From the NCBI GenBank assembly GCA_964522505.1, contig CAZFWJ010000009.1:1-64000 (forward strand): a stretch of DNA of 64,000 bases. Direction: 5' to 3'. The translations under genes were made by a program, and so were the position numbers. Below the pieces are notes generated by a model. The model saw only the letters and a program-made list of their open reading frames with translations. It was not told the DNA's origin and searched no databases. Positions 1 through 7,368 of this stretch are shown one piece after another; position 1 is the first letter of the stretch; every line of letters starts with the position of its first letter. This DNA comes from GYS-P2D sp964522505 (GTDB lineage Bacteria; Bacteroidota; Bacteroidia; Chitinophagales; Saprospiraceae).

Positions 1-67
1 ATCTATTTTTGTAGTTGTCGTAGATGTTACATCTATACTATTCAGCTGTAACTCTCCAGGTTGCCTT

Positions 68-96
68 GTTTAACTAACATTGTATTAAAGTTAAAC
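68..96. promoter_or_regulatory. Inverted repeat upstream of the FGE-like lipoprotein gene
   Basis: GTTTAACT and AGTTAAAC form perfect 8-base arms separated by 13 bases, about 170 bases before the likely start of the first gene. It could be an operator. No repeat copies or known regulator support this, so it is only a visible symmetry. Confidence 0.25.
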
Positions 97-265
97 AAAT
101 AATTGAATATTTAACCAATAATTCTCGCTTAAATTAGGTGAATTGGCAGTAAACAATAAGGGTGTGAACTGTATGTTTTATTATATAAATTACTGTTTAT
201 CAATATGTTATATCATATTAACAGAAGTAGACATGTCAATTTTGTTAATTATTTCTTATAGTCTA

Positions 266-1282
266 ATGAGATTACCACTTCTTACTGCTTGCGCCTCACT
301 TTGTTTGCTATTCTCTTGTGGATTACCCACTAAAGGCGAGAACCTAGATAACATAGAAGAGGGCATGGTATTGATACCCGCAGGCATATTGAATATGGGT
401 GGAGATAATGATCAAGCCAGCAGCAATGAGTTTCCAAAACACGAGGTTGCTATTGAGTCATTTTTGATGGATGCTACAGAAGTCACGAATCAAGACTTTT
501 TATCTTTTGTAAAAGAAACAGGATATATCACTGTAGCTGAGAGAGCAATTGACTGGGACGAACTCAAACTTCAATTGCCTCCTGATACGCCTAAGCCGCC
601 TGATAGCGTGCTACTACCTGGGGCCTTGGTATTTACACCAACTAATTATAGCAGTGGTTATAATGATGTGGGTCAATGGTGGCGGTGGGAGATTGGAGCC
701 AATTGGAAACATCCAACAGGGCCTGAGTCTAATATTGAAGAGATCATGGATCATCCAGTCGTTCAGATCTCTTGGGAAGATGCACAGGCTTATGCTGTCT
801 GGGCTGATAAAAGATTACCGACAGAATCAGAATGGGAATGGGCTTCTCGTGGAGGCCTAGAAAATAAGATTTATCCTTGGGGCGATGAATCGATTGAATC
901 AGGATTACCTAAGGCAAATTTCTATCAAGGATTGTTCCCTGTCTCTAACACATCTCAAGATGGATACACAGGCACAGCTCCTGTGAAGTCCTATGATCCT
1001 AATGGTTATGGTCTGTATGACATGGCTGGCAATGTGTGGGAATGGTGTGCTGACTGGTATGACGTAAGTTTTTATTCTAAGAAGAAAGATGCTCCAGGAG
1101 ATCTCATACCTGAGCGAGCATATAATCCAGCTATGCCGTATCAACAAGAGAAAGTAATTCGTGGCGGCTCATTTTTGTGTAATGATGACTACTGTTCTGG
1201 ATATCGCAATGCACGTCGTATGGGCAGTACTATTGATACTGGATTGAATCATACAGGTTTCAGGTGTGTAAGAGATCTCTAA
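266..1282 (+). CDS. Formylglycine-generating enzyme family (SUMF1/FGE-sulfatase) lipoprotein
   Basis: The 338-residue product starts with a lipoprotein-type signal (hydrophobic segment, then LLFSC), so it is probably anchored in the outer envelope. The rest is one FGE-sulfatase domain, from MVLIPAG to the closing TGFRCVRDL. Members oxidise a cysteine or serine of type I sulfatases to formylglycine, or are adapted for other roles. The two copper-binding catalytic cysteines of true FGEs appear kept, in RGGSFLCNDDYCSGYR (Cys305 and Cys310). This favours real FGE activity over a structural SUMF1 relative. No sulfatase gene lies in the window; one may lie upstream. The ATG at 266 is preferred because it gives a clean signal peptide. 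An ATG at 233 and a TTG at 143 are in frame but add an unlikely leader. Confidence 0.85.
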   Translation: MRLPLLTACASLCLLFSCGLPTKGENLDNIEEGMVLIPAGILNMGGDNDQASSNEFPKHEVAIESFLMDATEVTNQDFLSFVKETGYITVAERAIDWDELKLQLPPDTPKPPDSVLLPGALVFTPTNYSSGYNDVGQWWRWEIGANWKHPTGPESNIEEIMDHPVVQISWEDAQAYAVWADKRLPTESEWEWASRGGLENKIYPWGDESIESGLPKANFYQGLFPVSNTSQDGYTGTAPVKSYDPNGYGLYDMAGNVWEWCADWYDVSFYSKKKDAPGDLIPERAYNPAMPYQQEKVIRGGSFLCNDDYCSGYRNARRMGSTIDTGLNHTGFRCVRDL

Positions 1283-1526
1283 AGGATACCGCATAGCCTA
1301 TAATATATATTATGTTAAATAGGGCTTAAAGGCCCCTATTATGCTAAAAAAACTGTCGGCTCGACTCCTTTGCCCATTATATAATTCTTAGCGTCTTGAC
1401 GTCCTAATTCAAGCTAATCCAGAAAATATTTTTTAGAAGGTCTTATAGTGTTTAAGTTATAGGGCTCAATTCGATTGAAGTTCTGACTGCTGTATGAATG
1501 AAAAGCTTGTTGGATGATACTTTTAT

Positions 1527-1730
1527 TCACTCCTGTACAATATCTAAACTCTTAGTAAAAGTACTTGGTGCCAAATCGCTAAGTCCAGAGGACAGCAAGA
1601 TTGAGAAAATAGACTGTGTCCCAGCATCCATAGCGATCTCAGTACCTACATATTCAAGAACACCACCATCCACATATTGAAAGGCTTTATCCGGCAAAGA
1701 TCTATTTTTGTTAACCTGAATAAGCGGCAT
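1527..1730 (-). CDS. Doubtful small ORF (67 codons)
   Basis: An ATG-started frame reading MPLIQVNKNRSLPDKAF and ending KSLDIVQE. Its composition is not absurd for a soluble protein, but I recognise no family. There is no promoter box, and an opposite-strand frame of similar length covers it. It could be the tail of a decayed gene beside the tRNA remnant, or chance. Confidence 0.18.
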   Translation of the reverse strand: MPLIQVNKNRSLPDKAFQYVDGGVLEYVGTEIAMDAGTQSIFSILLSSGLSDLAPSTFTKSLDIVQE

Positions 1731-1783
1731 AAGTATTAGTTGATTAGCTGAATGTCTTACAAAGGCATGTAAGCTATGGCCCT

Positions 1784-1849
1784 ACACTGGCAGTGTAGCG
1801 CTCTACCCTACCGCTACGGGTATCGAGGGTTCGAATCCCTCCTCCTCCG
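1784..1849 (+). pseudogene. tRNA-Ser-like 3' remnant (degenerate tRNA)
   Basis: A perfect T-arm is present: GAGGG, loop TTCGAAT, CCCTC (1825-1841). It is followed by a 3' acceptor strand CTCCTCC and discriminator G (1842-1849). Before it is a possible long variable arm (TACCC pairing with GGGTA), as in serine tRNAs. Further upstream is a 17-base near-palindrome, CTACACTGGCAGTGTAG, that folds like an anticodon arm but would carry GGC, which is not a serine anticodon. No GGAGGAG 5' acceptor strand or D-arm precedes it. The element is therefore a truncated or chimeric tRNA, not a working gene. Confidence 0.45.
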
Positions 1850-1917
1850 TAACCCATGAAGGTTGTAAAATTAAGAGTGAGCGTGTTAGGTGGTTGAGGG
1901 ATCGGATAAAGGGGAAT

Positions 1918-1958
1918 AAAAAAACCCAAGCTCAGAGAGCTTGGGCAAATACTTTTTT
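1918..1958 (-). terminator. Rho-independent terminator (possibly bidirectional)
   Basis: CCCAAGCTC and GAGCTTGGG form a perfect 9-bp stem with a 3-base loop (1925-1945). On the minus strand a run of seven T follows at once, so it best serves the gene ending at 2119. On the plus strand a T-run starts seven bases after the stem. Confidence 0.75.
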
Positions 1959-2118
1959 TAAGTGCACCAAGAAAGCTAATGTTAAATGAGGCACTGTACA
2001 AGTACAAAAGTACTCTTCTGCATCGAAAAGTTCAATAATCAATCCAAGTCTTACTATCCACGAATCAGGCAATTAGCTATTTACTAAGTAATAGTTGTAA
2101 TAACCCATGTATTAATTC

Positions 2119-3657
2119 TTACAGATTAAACGCTGAGAGCTCCATGGCATTCTTTCTCTTACGCTTAGGGCTACGTAGGTAATGTATGATGATATGCCAC
2201 AGTTGTTCAAATGGGATGATTTCTATCTCAATTGCTTGCATGGCCATCTCTAATGGATGATCAAGTAATTTTTGATGATATTTTGCAGCCTTTCTCCTTG
2301 CCGCTACTGGATGGAAATTGGCCTTAGGTATCTCTAATAGCATCTTTATAAAGCAATTACTACGATAGTTTTCATTGTTCTTTTTCAAATAGCGACTACA
2401 GTATTCTTTTAGACTATGAATTTTATGTTCCATGGATTCATAATCCCGATCAAGGATGTTATATAGCAGTTCTCCTATGATCATTGCTACATGCAATCCT
2501 CTGGTGTCTCTATCAATTACTTTAGCAGATCTAAAATAGGAAGTGGTCTTCCTCTTACTCCAAGGAATAGCGTCAGTTATATGACCCGTCCGCACTAAGA
2601 AATTGATATATAAGGCATATAATTCGTACAAATTTCGATACTGTTCTGGCTGAGAAGCGTATCTTTTATATTTAAACAGCTTTGTGATCTGCTTGTACGC
2701 CGCGTAATAATCCTGAGTAGCTAATGACAAACGAATTTGCATATCTGCAACATGAAACCAATTGTCCGAATCATAATTTATTTTTGTTAATATTAGATTT
2801 AGTGTTTCTTGGGCGTCTTCATATTGACGCAACTGGAGCTGCGCTCTCACCTTAGTTGTTAGCAAGAGACCTTTGGCGCTTTTGTGGTCGTACTTTTTTC
2901 GTTCAAACTGCAAGTAGTAATAATCAGAGAGCTCTACCAATTCAGTCAGATTAGATTGTATTTCAGCTATACTGATTCTAACAAGTCCGTGTTGAAGTGC
3001 ATACAAATAAGAAATCTGACCATAACCAGGATTATACTCTGGAACAACAATCTCTTCTGCTATTTTTTTTAATGATGCAGTACTAGTTTGATTTGACACT
3101 ATCAGGTTATGGATGTTTTCAATCTCCAGTTCATGACTGATTAGTTCTTGATAATGATTTGATATATCGCCATATCTCAAAGACAATTTTGGTTTTTGAG
3201 CCCTACCACTAAAGTATCGACTTAGATATCTCGACGTATCTAAAACAACACCTGATAGTTCAAGCTTTATGGCGTCATTAATATTGTTTTTAGCAAACCA
3301 AATAGCAGCATGAGATAAGTTCAAGTCTTTTAAGAGATTCATGCAATGATGTTTTAAGTGAACCTTATAACGTTCTTTTTGCAATCTGTTTTGAACTGGC
3401 ATTTCGAGCTTGTTGGCTATTATTATCGATAAAATTTTGAGCAGTTTATATTTTTTGTTCTTGTATAGTGTTTTCCTGCCCTCAGAATTATATAAGCTAT
3501 AATAGATCTGCTCGTCGGTATATTCAGTACTCCGCAATAGAGTTAACATTTGCGCTAAATCTGCATTCAGGCCTTCACTAAGGGTCTCCCAATCAGTTTG
3601 TTGGTAGCCTTTTAGAGTGTTAATTGCTTCAATCAGCTGTTTTAATACATCAATCAC
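2119..3657 (-). CDS. Hypothetical large helical protein (TPR-like)
   Basis: A 512-residue protein with no signal peptide or membrane segment. It is built almost wholly of amphipathic helices rich in Leu, Tyr, Lys and Glu. The region around residues 260-370 has paired helices with the small/aromatic spacing of TPR or HAT-like repeats (for example YEDAQETLNLILTK). The C-terminus is basic (SPKRKRKNAMEL). I recognise no enzyme motif. It resembles uncharacterised helical-repeat proteins common in Saprospiria, probably cytoplasmic scaffolds, but this is an impression. It stands alone: a terminator follows at 1918-1945 and a non-coding stretch precedes it. Confidence 0.7.
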   Translation of the reverse strand: MIDVLKQLIEAINTLKGYQQTDWETLSEGLNADLAQMLTLLRSTEYTDEQIYYSLYNSEGRKTLYKNKKYKLLKILSIIIANKLEMPVQNRLQKERYKVHLKHHCMNLLKDLNLSHAAIWFAKNNINDAIKLELSGVVLDTSRYLSRYFSGRAQKPKLSLRYGDISNHYQELISHELEIENIHNLIVSNQTSTASLKKIAEEIVVPEYNPGYGQISYLYALQHGLVRISIAEIQSNLTELVELSDYYYLQFERKKYDHKSAKGLLLTTKVRAQLQLRQYEDAQETLNLILTKINYDSDNWFHVADMQIRLSLATQDYYAAYKQITKLFKYKRYASQPEQYRNLYELYALYINFLVRTGHITDAIPWSKRKTTSYFRSAKVIDRDTRGLHVAMIIGELLYNILDRDYESMEHKIHSLKEYCSRYLKKNNENYRSNCFIKMLLEIPKANFHPVAARRKAAKYHQKLLDHPLEMAMQAIEIEIIPFEQLWHIIIHYLRSPKRKRKNAMELSAFNL

Positions 3658-3806
3658 GGTGTATAAATATAGGAATAATGCACTTTATGAAAGAGCGCTA
3701 TCATCTATAAATGAGTTATATATGAAAATTAATAGCTTTTAACTGCTACATATTTAAGAATATAAAAAGCATCTATTCTTCAAAAAACAAAACTCGAAAA
3801 TCCTGT

Positions 3807-3825
3807 AGTTTGGTAATACCAAACT
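3807..3825. promoter_or_regulatory. Perfect 19-bp palindrome (candidate operator)
   Basis: AGTTTGGTAATACCAAACT has 9-base arms that are exact complements around a central A. It lies 30 bases before a Trp-rich micro-ORF and overlaps a TTTG that could belong to a -7 box. The position suits an operator for that small unit. The regulator is unknown. Confidence 0.45.
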
Positions 3826-3854
3826 TAAATTTTATAACTAATAAATCACTAATC

Positions 3855-3911
3855 ATGGATTTTTGGAACTGGATATGGAACATTTTAGGAGGAAACATCG
3901 ATGAAATTTAA
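3855..3911 (+). CDS. Trp-rich micro-ORF (18 codons)
   Basis: ATG to TAA encodes MDFWNWIWNILGGNIDEI, with three Trp codons in five. It has the layout of an independent small transcription unit: perfect palindrome upstream, ORF, then an intrinsic terminator 36 bases after the stop. It could be a bioactive micropeptide, or an orphan Trp-codon leader peptide whose structural gene has been lost. The codons for LGG form a perfect AGGAGG placed 8 bases before a second ATG (3901-3936, encoding MKFKLRHNTTK). That is striking in a phylum that rarely uses Shine-Dalgarno signals. Translation is unproven and a chance ORF cannot be excluded. Confidence 0.4.
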   Translation: MDFWNWIWNILGGNIDEI

Positions 3912-3946
3912 ACTAAGACATAACACCACAAAATGAGAACCATTAA

Positions 3947-3974
3947 GGGTCCGATTTCGATCGGGCCCGTTTTT
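3947..3974 (+). terminator. Intrinsic terminator after the micro-ORF
   Basis: GGGTCCGAT, loop TTCG, ATCGGGCCC: a 9-bp stem with one T-G wobble and a stable tetraloop, followed by GTTTTT. Only the micro-ORF unit lies upstream on this strand. Confidence 0.8.
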
Positions 3975-4151
3975 CAAGACATATGAAAACCAACGTACAA
4001 TCTAATAACTGAGAAAGATCGAAATCGCAATGATTGCTTTCTTTCACTGTTAACCAAACTCATCAATGATCAGATAGATGATTTGATCACGAATCGAGCA
4101 TTCGCAAGGCGCGCATCGCCAAAATTATTTTTATTAGTTAACTTACTCTAG
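3975..4151 (+). other. Non-coding interval between two plus-strand terminators
   Basis: This interval has terminators on both sides facing the same way but no ORF with a start codon. One frame stays open for about 54 codons to a TAG at about 4148 (it contains LTKLINDQIDDLITNRAF) but lacks any start. It may hold a small RNA or the remains of a gene. Confidence 0.3.
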
Positions 4152-4193
4152 AGAGGGTTTCTGTAGCATAAGCAGGAACCCTCTACGTTTTTT
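4152..4193 (+). terminator. Intrinsic terminator with no evident upstream gene
   Basis: AGAGGGTTTCTG pairs with CAGGAACCCTCT (12 bp, one wobble) around a 9-base loop, followed by ACG and six T. The minus strand has no T-run, so it works on plus-strand transcripts, yet no plus-strand gene precedes it. Confidence 0.75.
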
Positions 4194-4213
4194 AATCCAT
4201 GCTACTATGCAAC

Positions 4214-4242
4214 AAAAAAGGGCTGAACAACTGCCCAGCCCT
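4214..4242 (-). terminator. Intrinsic terminator of the DUF4412-like gene
   Basis: On the minus strand AGGGCTG and CAGCCCT form a 7-bp stem followed directly by a T-run (plus-strand A4214-A4219). It lies 32 bases after the stop of the gene at 4274. Confidence 0.8.
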
Positions 4243-4273
4243 CATGTATTATAATGTTATCTATACATCAATC

Positions 4274-4963
4274 TTAGAAGCCGAAGCCTCCTGCACCGCC
4301 CAGGGCTTGCAATTCCTCCATGGTCATCTTTGTGAAACCATTTGTATTCACATCAAAGACTGATGCGTCAACATCAGCAGTATAATCTGTTGTCGTGAAT
4401 GTTATCGTCATATCTGGAGTAGAACTATTAATAGTATACTCTAACGGAAATCCTTTAAACTGGCTGATATCTACATTTTGGATAACAGCAGCATTAGTCT
4501 TAATCTCCTCGGTAATGTATGCTTCTAACACAAAACCCTCTAAATCAGGATTGGTCATTGTTACCTTGTAGCATTCGAAACCTGCGATTTCTTTGGTATC
4601 GCTCTCATCATAGACAAACTCTGGGTCTGATAGTGCAGCTTCTGCCTTGGCTAAGTCAAGTTCAGCTTTGGTACTTGGAATCCACATCTTCTGGCCCATC
4701 ATATCCATATACATATCCATGTTGCCATTTTCGGACATTTTAATATCAATATTGACCAGTCCTCCCATTATATTCATCTTAGTCATAGACTTCTCACCCA
4801 TATAGCTGACGGATAACTTTGTGCCTTTCATCATTTCCAGTTGTGCCCCTACTTGGGCATCTGTTGAATTCGCCTCAACGACCTCCATAGTAAGTGCGCC
4901 ATTTTGGGCAAACACCGCTACTGAAAAAATCATACTGATAACAAGGGTAATAATTCGTGTCAT
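4274..4963 (-). CDS. Secreted DUF4412-like protein
   Basis: A 229-residue protein with a clear Sec signal (MTRIITLVISMIFSVAVFAQ) and no lipobox cysteine. It is predicted to be periplasmic or surface-exposed. The mature part is beta-rich and Met-rich (GNMDMYMDMMGQKMW near residue 85), with the layout of DUF4412 or LolA-like beta-sheet proteins of Bacteroidota: strands, a glycine- and methionine-rich middle, then EIAGFECYKVT and a terminal Gly/Phe tail (GGAGGFGF). Function is unknown. It is monocistronic, with its own terminator. The secreted protein at 16555 has a comparable plan. Confidence 0.65.
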   Translation of the reverse strand: MTRIITLVISMIFSVAVFAQNGALTMEVVEANSTDAQVGAQLEMMKGTKLSVSYMGEKSMTKMNIMGGLVNIDIKMSENGNMDMYMDMMGQKMWIPSTKAELDLAKAEAALSDPEFVYDESDTKEIAGFECYKVTMTNPDLEGFVLEAYITEEIKTNAAVIQNVDISQFKGFPLEYTINSSTPDMTITFTTTDYTADVDASVFDVNTNGFTKMTMEELQALGGAGGFGF

Positions 4964-5070
4964 TGTATTTATTTTTAATTAAACTCTAATTCTATCTCCA
5001 AACACAAATTAACAATGATTGCGTTCACTATTAGCGCATTTTTAGATAAGATTAAGAATTTAGACGACCA

Positions 5071-5619
5071 CTAATAGGTTAAATCCCATTCTTCAAAATA
5101 CTTGATGAATACCTTGGCGAGGTTCTCCGCATCACTGATGGCTCGATGATGAATGCCCGTAAACTCAAAGCCTTCCTTCTTTACCGTGCTCTTTAAGCCG
5201 CTGGCATTGCGAATTTGCTTGATGCGCTGATATGCTTTTTTGAGATCCGTAAAGTGCCTGACCCACTCATATTCCATTTTATGGAGCTTACAATCATTAG
5301 TGAGTAAGTTAAAATCGTCCTGACCCCATGAACATAACATGTATTCTTCTTCTCCGATCTCGGCCCATTCCATAAAACGGCGACAAACAGGCTCAAACTT
5401 ATCGGCCTGATCTACATCCTTTTGCTGGATATGTGTGAGATACGTACAAAATCCAGACAATTGTGGATTAACTATCGGTTTAACGAATTCTGAAAATCTA
5501 CCATCGACTTTTCCAAATCGATCTACTTTAACAGCCCCTATTTCTATGATTTCTGTAATCCCCTTAGGTGGCCGTCCTCTCCAACATGTAGCTTCTAAAT
5601 CAAAAATTATAAAATTCAC
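5071..5619 (-). CDS. 3'-5' exonuclease, DEDDh (ERI-1/KapD-like)
   Basis: A 182-residue single-domain exonuclease. The DEDDh signature is visible: Asp7 and Glu9 in FDLEAT, an Asp in SWGQDD (residues 101-102), then His158 and Asp163 in HHRAISDAENL, which coordinate two metal ions. The short form with WRG after the first motif and SWGQDD in the second resembles the ERI-1/KapD-type branch, which trims RNA 3' ends or single-stranded nucleic acid. It lies 27 bases after the acyltransferase gene on the same strand and may be co-transcribed with it. The substrate cannot be told from sequence. Confidence 0.85.
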   Translation of the reverse strand: MNFIIFDLEATCWRGRPPKGITEIIEIGAVKVDRFGKVDGRFSEFVKPIVNPQLSGFCTYLTHIQQKDVDQADKFEPVCRRFMEWAEIGEEEYMLCSWGQDDFNLLTNDCKLHKMEYEWVRHFTDLKKAYQRIKQIRNASGLKSTVKKEGFEFTGIHHRAISDAENLAKVFIKYFEEWDLTY

Positions 5620-5646
5620 TTCTATGATAGTTTAGCGCAACTTAGA

Positions 5647-7347
5647 TCACATGAGATCAACCGTCATTTTTAAGCTTCTTACCGATTTTGACCGATTATG
5701 AATGAATCTGTCAAGGTCGTATCCTGAGAGTCGATTGGCATAAAAGTAGAGAACCTTAATATCCTCAGATCGAAACATACCGTTTTTAATGTACAATGGC
5801 ATCCTTAAATGATAAATATTAAGATTTTTAAGTCCATCCTTTACAATGTCTTCAATCTTAAGAGTGTCAAGTTCTTGGCTGAGTTTGACCTTACCTTGGT
5901 CTCTAAGAACCTTGAGTCTGTCTAATACAGTAGTTATCTGAACATATACTTCGTGTTCCTCTAGTTCAAACAAGTCAACTGGCATGTTGACCAGATTAAG
6001 GAGATCAATATCAATGAAGTGTTTACAGAACAATCTAAAGCTCACAAAGGTGATTAACTGGCTTGTCAGCACGACATTAGCTTGATAATAGCTGCGCACA
6101 AGTTCATCTCCCAGGTTACGTGTGTATACGAGATTACGCTGTTTGTCTGAGGATACGGCACCATTATTCTGATAGTATTCTTTGATATCAATCATGCGCC
6201 CTTTTTTGATACTGTTACCATCCTCGTCAAGGCGATGACCAAACACATCTATTGGCGCTCCAAATGATAAAGTAACATTGGATCCTCGCCCTAAAAGGCG
6301 ACGTAGAAATCGTATCCTCTTAAAGGATGATTTAGATTGCTTCTTAGTCGATAAATAGTTCTGCTTACCAACTTTCTTAAGGTGTTGCTCGATCAGTGAG
6401 GATGCCTCTAAAACAGAATGATAGCTTATAACTAATGGCACAATAATGATTTTATTATCATAATTGTGTCTATAGAAATCATTTTGAGCTTCCAGTAAGG
6501 TACTTAACAGACCGAGTTTAACTTTACTTTCTATCTCACCACCTCTTGATCTTGTACCACCCGGGAAAAATATACTGTTTAAGTTCTGTTCGATAGATAA
6601 TCGCGAGAATTGTCTAATGGCTTGAGCATAAATAGGATTCTTCTTACGACGATCCACCTTATAAGCACCGAGCCTACTCATGTAATAAGCCATGAGTTCA
6701 TAGTCGTATAAATTGAGCCCCGCCCCATAAGAAAATGCAGGTAATCCTGTCAATGTCTCTATAGCATATCCTACTAAGATTGAATCGAGGTTAGAAGAAT
6801 GAGTTGGTAATATTAGTACTGAACCTTTGGTGAATAGTTTTCTGATGTGATCTACAGGGCCGACAATCTTAAATTTATCGAGAACAGCTTCTTTCCCTCC
6901 CCAAAAACCCTTTTTATTATGAGCAAAAAATGGATTGAAGATAGATCCAAACAATAGTGTCAGCGCCTTGCGGGCAAACATAAATGTCTTAGGTCTAAAG
7001 TCTCCAACTATTTCTTCCGCATAGCGATTGCTAATACGTCTTACTTTGTCATGAAGCTGTTGACTGAGGTCATCTGAGAGTTGATCTTTACTCAGTTCAG
7101 ACTCCATGTTTTTCCAGTAGGTAATTTCTTTAGGAGGATCTACATTTAATGGATCAGTACGAACTCTTAGTTTTTCGAGGTAGACCGTTCTATTGACGAT
7201 ATCAATGAGTTCAGCCTCAGAGTGATTGTCAATCATGTATTTAGTGAGCACATCGCTAAGCATCTGAACCTTAGCCTCCCTATCTTGATAAAACTGTGAT
7301 ATGGGCCATTTCTCAATGTCTTCAATAATATGATCTCGTTCTTTCAT
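5647..7347 (-). CDS. Long 1-acyl-glycerol-3-phosphate acyltransferase-like protein (PlsC/PlsB superfamily)
   Basis: A 566-residue membrane-associated acyltransferase. The HX4D catalytic motif is His183-Asp188 in THSSNLDS. The third block, normally FPEGTRSR, reads FPGGTRSR (261-268), with Gly in place of Glu. The length and flanking helical regions resemble the glycerol-3-phosphate acyltransferase (PlsB-like) side more than the 250-residue PlsC enzymes. It presumably acylates a glycerolipid precursor at the inner membrane. The start follows the engB stop by 21 bases, so the order engB, acyltransferase, exonuclease looks like one minus-strand operon. Confidence 0.8.
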   Translation of the reverse strand: MKERDHIIEDIEKWPISQFYQDREAKVQMLSDVLTKYMIDNHSEAELIDIVNRTVYLEKLRVRTDPLNVDPPKEITYWKNMESELSKDQLSDDLSQQLHDKVRRISNRYAEEIVGDFRPKTFMFARKALTLLFGSIFNPFFAHNKKGFWGGKEAVLDKFKIVGPVDHIRKLFTKGSVLILPTHSSNLDSILVGYAIETLTGLPAFSYGAGLNLYDYELMAYYMSRLGAYKVDRRKKNPIYAQAIRQFSRLSIEQNLNSIFFPGGTRSRGGEIESKVKLGLLSTLLEAQNDFYRHNYDNKIIIVPLVISYHSVLEASSLIEQHLKKVGKQNYLSTKKQSKSSFKRIRFLRRLLGRGSNVTLSFGAPIDVFGHRLDEDGNSIKKGRMIDIKEYYQNNGAVSSDKQRNLVYTRNLGDELVRSYYQANVVLTSQLITFVSFRLFCKHFIDIDLLNLVNMPVDLFELEEHEVYVQITTVLDRLKVLRDQGKVKLSQELDTLKIEDIVKDGLKNLNIYHLRMPLYIKNGMFRSEDIKVLYFYANRLSGYDLDRFIHNRSKSVRSLKMTVDLM

Positions 7348-7368
7348 TTAGTAGGTCGAACTTACTAC

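Larger units (their letters stand above)
1283..2118. other. Gene-poor 836-base stretch
   Basis: It holds a tRNA-Ser-like 3' remnant (1784-1849), a strong terminator hairpin (1925-1945) and one doubtful 67-codon minus-strand ORF (1527-1730). A weak hairpin around 1319-1341 (AATAGGG paired with CCCTATT) follows the FGE gene but lacks a T-run. I see no other gene. Confidence 0.5.

Noticed and set aside
1319..1341. Terminator after the FGE-like gene
   Set aside because: The stem AATAGGG/CCCTATT is weak with a bulge and no T-run follows, so I do not call it.
1770..1810. A tRNA-Gly on the minus strand (GGTAGAGCGCTACACTGCCA)
   Set aside because: It resembles a Gly anticodon arm, but no T-arm or acceptor strand follows on that strand.
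1774..2007. A 77-residue minus-strand frame over the tRNA-like region
   Set aside because: Its GGGGIRTLDTRSGR stretch is the familiar false translation of a tRNA T-arm read in reverse, so it is not a gene.
3985..4150. A 54-codon plus-strand frame between two terminators
   Set aside because: It has no start codon in frame, and the upstream ATG at 3989 is in another phase. Kept only as a comment under the interval.
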